Of a DNA stretch of 5,077 nt, positions 1-5,077 are shown piece by piece. This stretch comes from Pseudomonadota bacterium (GTDB lineage Bacteria > Pseudomonadota > Gammaproteobacteria > Steroidobacterales > Rariloculaceae). How positions within the stretch are numbered: position 1 is the stretch's first letter; every line of letters starts with the position of its first letter. The notes under the pieces are model-generated. The model was not told where the DNA came from. It saw nothing but the letters and a program-made list of their open reading frames with translations, and searched no databases. A program made the translations under genes and the position numbers. Location of the stretch: contig VYEH01000187.1 of assembly GCA_009843005.1 (NCBI GenBank), positions 1 to 5,077 of the forward strand, written 5' to 3'.

Positions 1-1
1 T

Positions 2-1399
2 TCACCAATGGCAAAATGACCCCATCAGCGCAATCGGTGACGAATGCGGGCTAAAGGCGGTACATGCTTCGGAGCGGTAGGACCCCACCCAGGGCGCGGT
101 CCTGTTGATCGTCAGCCGGGCGTCCGCGGGCCCGCCGGGACCTGTTGTCGGATCTTCGGCAGGAACGCCCAGCGGGTCGCCCCCATGAGTCTGATCGGGG
201 TTCGCAAAACGGAACAACCTGGGACAGCCAAAACCCGCATCGCCGCACCGGTTACCATACGCCATGATCGTTCGCCATCGAGCCGTCACTGGAGCATCAG
301 GCTCGAAAGCGCGGTTGTTCACGTACCCGAAGGCGTACGGATAGATCGTGGTGTGAAGGCTGTCGACATATCTGTCGTGACGCAGGCCGAAGTTGTGGCC
401 TGTCTCATGCGTAAATGTTTCCTCCGAGCCGGATGCAGTAACCGCAAAAGCCGCTTCATCCTCGAAAGTCAAGGATTCACTCTGGATACGCGTAGTGGAC
501 CCGGCAGGACCGGCGACCATGTGCGTGAGCAGATGCACCAAATCCGCGGCATGCTCGTTGCGAAGCGCATGAACCTCGTCCATGTACCCGTCGTCGGAGC
601 TTTCCAGGCGGAACAGGTCGGTGTGGGTATGTTCTTCCACGTAGTTCACCAACGCCGAATGCGCCAGCACCAGTCGAGGGATGATCCCGCTGATCTCGAA
701 GGCCTGATTGGCGGACTGGATCATCAGATCGATCAGTGCCTCCATCCCGGCGGAGCCGCCCTGTCGTGCCTGCATGGCGGGTGTGTAGACGACCAGTACG
801 CGGACTTCGGAGCCGTCCTCTGTCGGCGCGTCTTCGGTCATGGCCGTCGACAATCCTGCTATCGAGGCAAGGGGATCAATGGCTGAACCGGTCTGCGGCG
901 GGCCGGAAGGAAGCAGATCCTCCTCTACATCGTGCTCGGGCGGCGCCGCGGACGGGTCAATCTGACGGATGACATGACGACCCGAACCACCCCAGCGGAT
1001 CGTGAACTTGCCTTCAGGGGTCACCACGGTGCCCACCACGACCGGGCCGTTCACGACCAGCCGCACTTCGCCCCATGCCATGCCCAGGGGGCGGCCCGAA
1101 ATGAAATGGCCGGACCTCGTGGCGCGGACCCGCTCGACCTGCACGTCCACCGACGCGTCGTCAAACAGGTTCAACCTCAATATCTCCCGCCCGAGACGCG
1201 CGGCGGTGATTTGCCGGGTGTCGACGGTAACCGTTCGGCCGCGCACCGTGGCCGACTCGAGTGCAACGCCTACCTGCGGAACGAGAGCGGTCTGGATTTC
1301 CGAAAATACCCCCGCCGACGGGGTTTGGGCCAGGGTCGCCTGCAAGGCCAGTACGCACGCCAGCAGAGCTGCGATTAGTTCGACTACTCGTCGTGCCAT
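2..1399 (-). CDS. Secreted reprolysin-like zinc metalloprotease (M12B-type metzincin)
   Basis: Complete gene of 465 residues from the chosen ATG, ending in TGA at 2-4. It is predicted to be an exported zinc endopeptidase; its substrate is unknown. Residues 1-26 look like a signal peptide: MARR, then a hydrophobic run (LIAALLACVLAL), with likely cleavage after ATLA. Residues of about 27-195 would be a propeptide or N-terminal domain rich in beta-type sequence. The catalytic domain opens near residue 199 with VRVLVVYTPAM, typical of bacterial reprolysin-like proteins. The zinc site HETGHNFGLRHD is at residues 331-342, with three His ligands and the catalytic Glu. The Met-turn (TIMAYG) follows near residue 379. 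The end of the domain (FANPD, then DPLGVP, ADARLTINRTAP, SYR) also matches the family pattern. About 23 residues follow the domain, and I recognise nothing in them. An in-frame ATG at 1420 would add seven residues (MRTRRTN) before the signal peptide. I prefer 1399 because it starts directly at the n-region, but neither has a strong Shine-Dalgarno. A still longer reading to 1528 would overlap the upstream dioxygenase gene and is unlikely. Confidence 0.88.
   Translation of the reverse strand: MARRVVELIAALLACVLALQATLAQTPSAGVFSEIQTALVPQVGVALESATVRGRTVTVDTRQITAARLGREILRLNLFDDASVDVQVERVRATRSGHFISGRPLGMAWGEVRLVVNGPVVVGTVVTPEGKFTIRWGGSGRHVIRQIDPSAAPPEHDVEEDLLPSGPPQTGSAIDPLASIAGLSTAMTEDAPTEDGSEVRVLVVYTPAMQARQGGSAGMEALIDLMIQSANQAFEISGIIPRLVLAHSALVNYVEEHTHTDLFRLESSDDGYMDEVHALRNEHAADLVHLLTHMVAGPAGSTTRIQSESLTFEDEAAFAVTASGSEETFTHETGHNFGLRHDRYVDSLHTTIYPYAFGYVNNRAFEPDAPVTARWRTIMAYGNRCGDAGFGCPRLFRFANPDQTHGGDPLGVPAEDPTTGPGGPADARLTINRTAPWVGSYRSEACTAFSPHSSPIALMGSFCHW
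374..409 (-). other. Zinc-binding and catalytic motif HExxHxxGxxHD of the metalloprotease
   Basis: These twelve codons read HETGHNFGLRHD on the minus strand. In metzincins the three His residues hold zinc, the Glu is the general base and the Gly allows the turn. The Asp after the third His is characteristic of the reprolysin/adamalysin branch. All key residues are intact, so the enzyme is predicted to be active. Confidence 0.9.
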
Positions 1400-1502
1400 G
1401 TTGGTTCTTCGTGTCCTCATGGCGCACCGGCGCGGCGTTGGCGCCTCAAGTCTACGAGAGGGAAAACACGTTGATGTGGACTGTATCGGCTGTGTGCAGC
1501 GC
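1400..1502. other. Intergenic spacer upstream of the metalloprotease gene
   Basis: About 100 bases lie between the dioxygenase stop and the chosen protease start. On the minus strand the part just before the ATG at 1420 is very GC-rich and can fold (GGCGC at its left, GCGCC at its right). No clear -35/-10 pair or strong Shine-Dalgarno was found. The gap is large enough for a separate protease promoter. Confidence 0.45.
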
Positions 1503-2579
1503 CTACCACTTGCCCGGCAGGTCGCCAACCCGCTCGTAGGCCTCCCCGATCAGCACCCCAAGCTCCCGAGCCTCGCCCTCGCCCAGGTGGATGCTCGGGC
1601 GGCCGTGGGCGAAGCGGTAGTTGCAGACGATGGCGATGTCGCCGACGTTCCAATCGATGGGGATGCCGAACTCGTCGTAGACGTTGACGAACGCCTGTTT
1701 CTCCTCCCGGGACATCTCGCTGCCGTCGCCGAACGTCAGCTTCAGGGGCCGCTCCTCGTAGGGCAGGTGCATGACCTTCGGCCAGGCGTCGAACCACATG
1801 CCGTCGTCGGCGATGCTGCTGTAGAGCACGTTGCGGTCCAGCAGCGGGAAGTATTCGAAGCCTGAAATGTAGTAGCGCGTCTTCAGGAGGCGGTTGGGGC
1901 CCCACTCGACCTCCAGCCCCTTGGCGCGGGCGGCGGCCTCGGCCTCGTCCGGGTCGTCGGTCATCATGGACTGTTGCCAGTGGTTGTAGACGCCGATCTG
2001 GGGCGTTCCGGCAAAGGCTTCGCGATCGGTGAGATCGCGGTGATAGCAGAGCCCGTGTTCCCGGAGTTTGCGCCCCAGATCCGATTCCAGGATGGCATCG
2101 GTTGCCTGGAGGTTGTCGGAAACGAACGTGTAACCGCGCCCGGGGACCGCCCGTTGACACAGGAATCCAAGCATCCGGGTGCTGTGCCCGACATACGCCA
2201 TCTCGTGGTGATAGTGCAGCCAGGCCTGAAGCGGCGCGCCCACCTCGTACACGTTGGGCTCCAGCAGGTCGCGTGGATTGGCGCCGCCCTCGTAGCGCAT
2301 CTCCCGATCGACGATGAGCTTCGCGAACCGCCGCATCATCTGCAGGTCGTTCAGCCCCGAGTTGACCAGGTAAACCAGGCCGACTTCGTCGAAGGTCCGG
2401 TTCATGCGCCGGGCCAAATCGCTGTCCGGCTCAAGGTCCGCCTCGCCCATGGCGTATTCGCCGCAGTCGATGGTGAACGACGCCGGCGGCAGCGCGGGCC
2501 TGCCCGTCCACCAGCGCGGCTCGATTACGCCGGGCAGGGGTTTGCTCCAGTCGGCGGCGGTGTTCGTTGCGGTGTTCAT
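1503..2579 (-). CDS. TauD/TfdA-family Fe(II)/2-oxoglutarate-dependent dioxygenase, SyrP-like
   Basis: Complete 358-residue cytoplasmic protein, starting at ATG 2577-2579 and ending in TAG. The family couples 2-oxoglutarate decarboxylation to hydroxylation or oxidative cleavage of a small substrate. The fold is visible from an N-terminal helical part (ARRMNRTFDEVGLVYLVNSG, near residues 57-75) into the barrel. The HxE iron motif lies in LHYHHEMAY, with His124 and Glu126. The distal His325 is in NYRFAHGRPS. Arg338 (GEAREL) is the probable 2-oxoglutarate carboxylate ligand. The middle segment (HWQQSMMTDD, residues 200-209; EVEWGPNRLLKTR, 223-235; FPLLDRNVLYSSI, 244-256) resembles the SyrP-type hydroxylase subgroup more than taurine dioxygenase itself. 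SyrP-type enzymes commonly read HNE where this one reads HHE. The substrate cannot be deduced. No clear Shine-Dalgarno precedes the start; the next upstream gene ends 109 bases away and the next downstream gene begins about 100 bases after the stop. The family is secure, the subgroup less so. Confidence 0.9.
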   Translation of the reverse strand: MNTATNTAADWSKPLPGVIEPRWWTGRPALPPASFTIDCGEYAMGEADLEPDSDLARRMNRTFDEVGLVYLVNSGLNDLQMMRRFAKLIVDREMRYEGGANPRDLLEPNVYEVGAPLQAWLHYHHEMAYVGHSTRMLGFLCQRAVPGRGYTFVSDNLQATDAILESDLGRKLREHGLCYHRDLTDREAFAGTPQIGVYNHWQQSMMTDDPDEAEAAARAKGLEVEWGPNRLLKTRYYISGFEYFPLLDRNVLYSSIADDGMWFDAWPKVMHLPYEERPLKLTFGDGSEMSREEKQAFVNVYDEFGIPIDWNVGDIAIVCNYRFAHGRPSIHLGEGEARELGVLIGEAYERVGDLPGKW

Positions 2580-2688
2580 GTCGGTTGCGGTGACGACGGT
2601 GGGTCAGGATACATCACGATCCGCCCCAACGCGCGTGGCCCATCCCTGAAAAAAATTGGCGCGAAACGGCCGGTAAAGCGGTTTGCCG
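2580..2688. other. Intergenic spacer upstream of the dioxygenase gene
   Basis: This 109-base gap separates the unknown membrane-protein gene from the dioxygenase gene. It contains a run of seven T residues on the minus strand (2649-2655) and a GC-rich stretch just before it. I could not identify a convincing promoter pair or Shine-Dalgarno for the dioxygenase here. Confidence 0.5.
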
Positions 2689-2690
2689 CT
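2649..2690 (-). terminator. Possible weak Rho-independent terminator after the membrane-protein gene
   Basis: On the minus strand a perfect 5-bp hairpin, AGCGG-CAAA-CCGCT (2677-2690), overlaps the stop codon. It is followed by a GC-rich segment that can form only a short GGC/GCC stem, then by seven T residues (2649-2655). The strong hairpin is about 20 bases from the T tract, which is too far for a textbook terminator, and the stem next to the T tract is weak. It is therefore tentative. If real, it would separate the sox side from the dioxygenase. Confidence 0.3.
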
Positions 2691-3222
2691 ATTGATTTGG
2701 CGGGCGCGCGGCGTCCGGCGGCGCTTCGTCGAATTGCTGGCCGCGCTGCTCCGCCTCGACGCGGCGCCGATTCCACGCCCGCCATGCCTTGCGTTCCGCC
2801 GCACGGCCTTCCACACGGCCCTCGGCACGGCCCTCGGCCTTGTGCTTCTCGATCACCGGAATAACGTACCGGTTCACCATCGCCTGATACACTGACGTTG
2901 CAATTGACACCGCAATTCCTCCTGTCACGTTCACCGGGCGCGTCAGCAGCATGGCCGCCATCGCCGCGCCCGTCCCCACGCCGCTGAACTGGCCCAGCAC
3001 CGCCAGCGTGAAGTCGCCCGCGTCCCACCAGTCCCCGGGCGGCGTCGCCCACTGGCCACTCATGTTATAGCCAATGCGCGCCAGCGCCACAAGCCACAGC
3101 GCCCCGGCGATCCGGAAGAACGTTCTGGCGTCCTCCGCCCTGACGCTCCAGATGGAAACATGATCCCGCGGCCGGGGCGTCGGCGACGGCAGGAACCTGC
3201 CCAGCCACTGCCATGAACGCAT
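2689..3222 (-). CDS. Small membrane protein with EGR-repeat charged tail, function unknown
   Basis: Complete 177-residue protein with a strong Shine-Dalgarno (AAGGGAG, five bases before the ATG), which supports both the gene and its start. I do not recognise a named family. Residues 1-33 are basic and aromatic (MRSWQWLGRF). A first hydrophobic segment lies at about 35-51 (FFRIAGALWLVALARI). A second is at about 71-93 (FTLAVLGQFSGVGTGAAMAAMLL), and a third, weaker one at about 98-117. The rest is a hydrophilic, probably helical tail: EKHKAEGRAEGRVEGRAAER near 125-143, then a Trp/Arg-rich stretch (KAWRAWNRRRVEAEQRG) and an acidic, Pro-rich end (FDEAPPDAARPPNQ). The likely layout is two or three membrane helices with the charged tail in the cytoplasm. 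It follows soxG on the same strand after 162 bases, so a link to sarcosine oxidase is possible but unsupported. Confidence 0.75.
   Translation of the reverse strand: MRSWQWLGRFLPSPTPRPRDHVSIWSVRAEDARTFFRIAGALWLVALARIGYNMSGQWATPPGDWWDAGDFTLAVLGQFSGVGTGAAMAAMLLTRPVNVTGGIAVSIATSVYQAMVNRYVIPVIEKHKAEGRAEGRVEGRAAERKAWRAWNRRRVEAEQRGQQFDEAPPDAARPPNQ
2802..2837. repeat. Three tandem 12-bp units encoding the EGR repeat
   Basis: On the plus strand the unit cacggccctcgg occurs twice without change (2814-2825 and 2826-2837). A diverged copy, cacggccttcca, precedes them (2802-2813). The repeat lies inside the membrane-protein gene and encodes its AEGR/VEGR units. Because each unit is four codons, gain or loss of a unit keeps the frame, so the tail length could vary between strains. 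Confidence 0.75.
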
Positions 3223-3227
3223 GTACT

Positions 3228-3234
3228 CTCCCTT
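3228..3234 (-). promoter_or_regulatory. Ribosome binding site of the membrane-protein gene
   Basis: The minus strand reads AAGGGAG, then AGTAC, then ATG at 3220-3222. This is the best Shine-Dalgarno in the window and fixes the start of the unknown gene. Confidence 0.75.
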
Positions 3235-3240
3235 GAGAAT

Positions 3241-3256
3241 GTGGACCTGCGTCCAC
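3241..3256. repeat. Perfect 6-bp inverted repeat just upstream of the ribosome binding site
   Basis: The sequence gtggac-ctgc-gtccac is a perfect 6-bp stem with a 4-base loop. It ends 6 bases upstream of the Shine-Dalgarno of the membrane-protein gene. No T run follows, so it is not a standard terminator. It could be a small operator or a hairpin in the 5' untranslated RNA; the role is not known. Confidence 0.5.
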
Positions 3257-3384
3257 CATAGACAGGCCGAACTGGCGAGTCAGCACGAGAAACTGGCGTG
3301 TTTCGCCATAAATGGAACGAAAGGGCGTAGTTTCGCGCCATCTGCGCTTGCCGGGCTTGGCTTCTGCTTCGCAGGCGCCTGGTG

Positions 3385-4017
3385 TTATATCTGCTGCAGC
3401 ATCGAGAACTGCACCCCGTGGGGCCGCGCGGCATGCGCGAGCCAGCGGCACAGGTAGCCAGCGTAGCTCCGTGCGACGAGAATCGTGCAACTTGCCGCAT
3501 CGTCGTCCACAGCCAGCAGGACGTTTGCCTTGCCGAGGCCCGTCCGCGCACATTGTCCGGGGCCGAACTTGCGCGGATGCAGGTCCAGGGCGCAGCCTTT
3601 CGCCAGCACCGCGCGCACGTCGGCACCGGTCACGCGCAGCGCAATGTGGCCACCGCTGACGTCGTTTACTGTGGCGTGGCAGTCGGTGAGCGCTACGGCG
3701 AGTTCGCCGACGAGCTTCACGGCACGCTTTGCTCCGGTCTCTATCAGCCACTCGTCCGGACCGAGCCAATAAACGCGATGTTCACCGCCCGTGAACCTGT
3801 TCGAAGCCAGGGGCAAGGGTTGTCCCAGGACCCGTCCGGCGGCCTCTGCGGCCGCCCCGTTTCGCGGGTCGAGCCTGATGTTCAGGAACCCGCGGCGAGA
3901 CATGATACCGATGTCGACGCGCGCCTCCGCTGCGGATTCCGCAGAGGAAAGAAAGCGCTCCAGGCCGTGACGGCGTGCGGTCGTTTCAGACATGTCGTCG
4001 CTGACCTGTTCGCTCAT
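3385..4017 (-). CDS. soxG: Sarcosine oxidase gamma subunit
   Basis: Complete 210-residue protein, a normal length for SoxG, ending in TAA. SoxG is the smaller GcvT-like subunit of heterotetrameric sarcosine oxidase, a cytoplasmic flavoenzyme that converts sarcosine to glycine. It packs with the alpha subunit; its own catalytic role is not established. Family signatures appear in order: RRGFLNIRL near residues 41-49, VYWLGPDEWLIE at 82-93, VNDVSGGHIALRVTG at 117-131, AKGCALDLHPRKFGPGQCART at about 139-159, and SYAGYLCRWLAHAA near the C-terminus. The ATG at 4015-4017 lies five bases after the soxA stop, the tight spacing expected in a translationally coupled operon. A GAAGAGA stretch directly before it is a poor ribosome site. 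A second ATG at 3993 would give 202 residues and is the main alternative. The same frame stays open to 4212 inside soxA, but that extension has no SoxG-like content. Confidence 0.92.
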   Translation of the reverse strand: MSEQVSDDMSETTARRHGLERFLSSAESAAEARVDIGIMSRRGFLNIRLDPRNGAAAEAAGRVLGQPLPLASNRFTGGEHRVYWLGPDEWLIETGAKRAVKLVGELAVALTDCHATVNDVSGGHIALRVTGADVRAVLAKGCALDLHPRKFGPGQCARTGLGKANVLLAVDDDAASCTILVARSYAGYLCRWLAHAARPHGVQFSMLQQI

Positions 4018-4022
4018 TCTCT

Positions 4023-5077
4023 TCACACATGTTGGCGCCGTCCCTCGGGGTCGTAAAAGGCCGGCGCAACGATCTGCACCGGAAAAGGATTGCCTTCCGG
4101 CAGCGCGGCGTAGATGGTTTCGCCCTTGCGGTTTCGCCCACCGGCGACCAGTGCCAAGGCGAACGGGTGGCCCAGGCACGCGCTCCGGTAACTGGACGTG
4201 ACATGTCCGCACATGGGGGCTGGAGTCGATCTACCCGTTTCTCCCACAAGCTGCGTTCCCTCGGCAAGTACCGTTCGACCATCGGACGACAGCAGTCCGA
4301 CCAACTGCTTGCGATCCTCCCGAAGGCAGTCCGGCCGCTGCAGGGAACGCTTGCCGAGAAAGTCCTTCTCCTTCGACAGCAGCCAGTTCATGCCCAGGTC
4401 CACGGGCGTGACGGAGCCGTCCGCGTCCTGGCCGACGATGATGAAACCCTTTTCGGCGCGCAGCACGTGCATGGTTTCGGTTCCGTAGGGCGCGATATCG
4501 AAGGCCTTGCCGGCCTCCATGACCCGCTCCCACATGGCCAGCGCGAAGTTGCTGTCGATGTTGATTTCGAACGCCAGTTCACCGGAGAAGCTCACCCGGA
4601 ACAGGGTCACGCGCATGTCGGCCAGGATCGCCGGCCTGACGGTCATGAACGGAAATCTTTCCTTGTCCAGGGGGATGTCGCAGCCCAGCGATTCCAGCAC
4701 TCTGCGGCTGCTGGGTCCGGCCACCGCGATGGTGGAATAGTGTTCGGTCAGCGATGTCAGGTAGACCTTGAGTTCCGGCCACTCCGTCTGCAGCCACTTC
4801 TCGAGCCAGCCCAGCACGTTGGCTGCGCCGCCGGTAGTCGTCGTCAGGTAGAAGCGGTGCTCGCCGAGCCGCGCCATCACGCCGTCGTCCATGAGCATGC
4901 CGTCCTCGCCCAGCATGATGCCGTAGGCGCAGCGCCCGACCTTCATGCGGCCGACGTTGTGGGTGTAGATGCGCTCCAGGAATTCGACGACGTCGGGTCC
5001 GCTGGCGTCGATCTTGCCCAGGGTGGAGGCGTCCATGGCGCCGACCGAGTTGCGCACCGCCAGGCATTCCCGCGCCA
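4023..5077 (-). CDS. soxA: Sarcosine oxidase alpha subunit, C-terminal part (partial at window edge)
   Basis: The frame runs open to the right edge, so the 5' part of the gene is missing. About 350 codons remain, roughly the last third of a SoxA of about 1000 residues. This part is the GcvT-like aminomethyltransferase domain, which binds tetrahydrofolate and takes the methyl group removed from sarcosine as 5,10-methylene-THF. Signatures in order are: RNSVGAMDASTLGKID at the edge, GRCAYGIMLGEDGMLMDDGV, FYLTTTTGGAANVLGWLEKW, FSGELAFEI, then YGTETMHVLRAEKGFIIVGQ and the following TPVDLGM segment. The C-terminal barrel shows CGHVTSSYRSACLGHPFALAL and FYDPEGRRQHV, close to the usual SoxA end. The in-frame GTG at 5055-5057 is internal: codons continue upstream as ARECLA, matching SoxA homologues. 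The missing N-terminal part would carry the NAD- and FAD-related domains. Related alpha subunits of N-methylglutamate dehydrogenase and dimethylglycine-type enzymes share this domain, but the adjacent SoxG favours sarcosine oxidase. Confidence 0.93.
   Translation of the reverse strand, partial: ARECLAVRNSVGAMDASTLGKIDASGPDVVEFLERIYTHNVGRMKVGRCAYGIMLGEDGMLMDDGVMARLGEHRFYLTTTTGGAANVLGWLEKWLQTEWPELKVYLTSLTEHYSTIAVAGPSSRRVLESLGCDIPLDKERFPFMTVRPAILADMRVTLFRVSFSGELAFEINIDSNFALAMWERVMEAGKAFDIAPYGTETMHVLRAEKGFIIVGQDADGSVTPVDLGMNWLLSKEKDFLGKRSLQRPDCLREDRKQLVGLLSSDGRTVLAEGTQLVGETGRSTPAPMCGHVTSSYRSACLGHPFALALVAGGRNRKGETIYAALPEGNPFPVQIVAPAFYDPEGRRQHV

Larger units (their letters stand above)
3223..3384. 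other. Repeat-rich intergenic region between soxG and the membrane-protein gene
   Basis: This 162-base gap holds several short repeats and I find no convincing gene in it. Copies of aactggcg start at 3270 and 3291, exactly 21 bp apart. A hairpin TGGCG-tgttt-CGCCA occupies 3294-3308. The strings gtttcgccat (3300-3309) and gtttcgcgccat (3330-3341) form an imperfect direct repeat. A perfect 10-bp palindrome, caggcgcctg (3372-3381), sits just after the soxG stop. The region may hold regulatory sites or the remains of a small interspersed repeat; the sequence alone does not decide. Confidence 0.5.

Noticed and set aside
44..886. Long plus-strand open frame of 280 codons opposite the metalloprotease gene
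   Set aside because: It lies wholly antisense to a gene with clear family motifs, its product shows no recognisable domain, and long antisense frames are expected in GC-rich DNA.
1400..1528. Metalloprotease start at 1528
   Set aside because: The added residues precede a proper signal peptide, would bury it 43 residues inside the protein, and overlap the end of the dioxygenase gene.
1974..2864. Plus-strand open frame of 296 codons covering parts of the dioxygenase and membrane-protein genes
   Set aside because: It is antisense to two supported genes and spans their intergenic gap. The product is Arg/Pro/Ala-rich low-complexity sequence with no motif, typical of a GC-rich shadow frame.
3372..3381. 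Palindrome caggcgcctg after soxG as a terminator
   Set aside because: The 10-bp palindrome leaves no loop once folded and is not followed by a T run, so it does not fit a Rho-independent terminator.
3065..3769. Minus-strand open frame of 234 codons overlapping soxG and the membrane-protein gene in another frame
   Set aside because: It overlaps two better-supported genes, is very rich in Arg and Ala, and has no family signature. Frame use clearly favours soxG.
4018..4212. N-terminal extension of soxG to the ATG at 4212
   Set aside because: The extra 65 residues overlap soxA in another frame, show no SoxG similarity, and would make the protein much longer than usual.
5055..5057. GTG as the start codon of the alpha-subunit gene
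   Set aside because: The reading frame continues upstream to the window edge with residues that match SoxA homologues, so this codon is an internal Val.

Overview
The window is GC-rich bacterial DNA with five protein genes, all on the minus strand, so it reads from high to low coordinates. In transcription order these are: the C-terminal part of a sarcosine oxidase alpha subunit (soxA, cut by the window edge), the gamma subunit (soxG), a small membrane protein of unknown function, a SyrP/TauD-like Fe(II)/2-oxoglutarate dioxygenase, and a secreted reprolysin-like zinc metalloprotease. The heterotetrameric sarcosine oxidase and the high GC content suggest a proteobacterium, possibly an environmental or uncultured lineage. 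This is an inference from family content only; there is no rRNA or tRNA in the window to place it.

Positions 3385-5077 hold soxA and soxG, separated by 5 bases and clearly co-transcribed. SoxB and SoxD would be expected beyond the right edge, because the usual order is soxB-soxD-soxA-soxG. The enzyme oxidatively demethylates sarcosine to glycine and passes the one-carbon unit to tetrahydrofolate through the GcvT-like domain seen here.

Positions 3223-3384 form an intergenic stretch with several short direct and inverted repeats and a good ribosome binding site for the next gene. Positions 2689-3222 encode a 177-residue protein with two or three hydrophobic segments and a charged tail built on an EGR repeat; its function is not known.

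Positions 1503-2579 encode the dioxygenase. The Fe ligands are visible, but the substrate cannot be read from the sequence. Positions 2-1399 encode a complete secreted metalloprotease with a signal peptide, an HExxHxxGxxHD zinc site and a Met-turn. The last two genes have no evident metabolic link to sarcosine oxidation. Shared strand is the only tie, and the gaps of about 80 to 160 bases leave separate transcription possible.

No RNA gene, CRISPR array, transposase gene or complete insertion sequence was found. No gene-free stretch exceeds 165 bases. I see no convincing new multi-gene system. The most open items are the unknown EGR-repeat membrane protein and the repeat-rich DNA around it.
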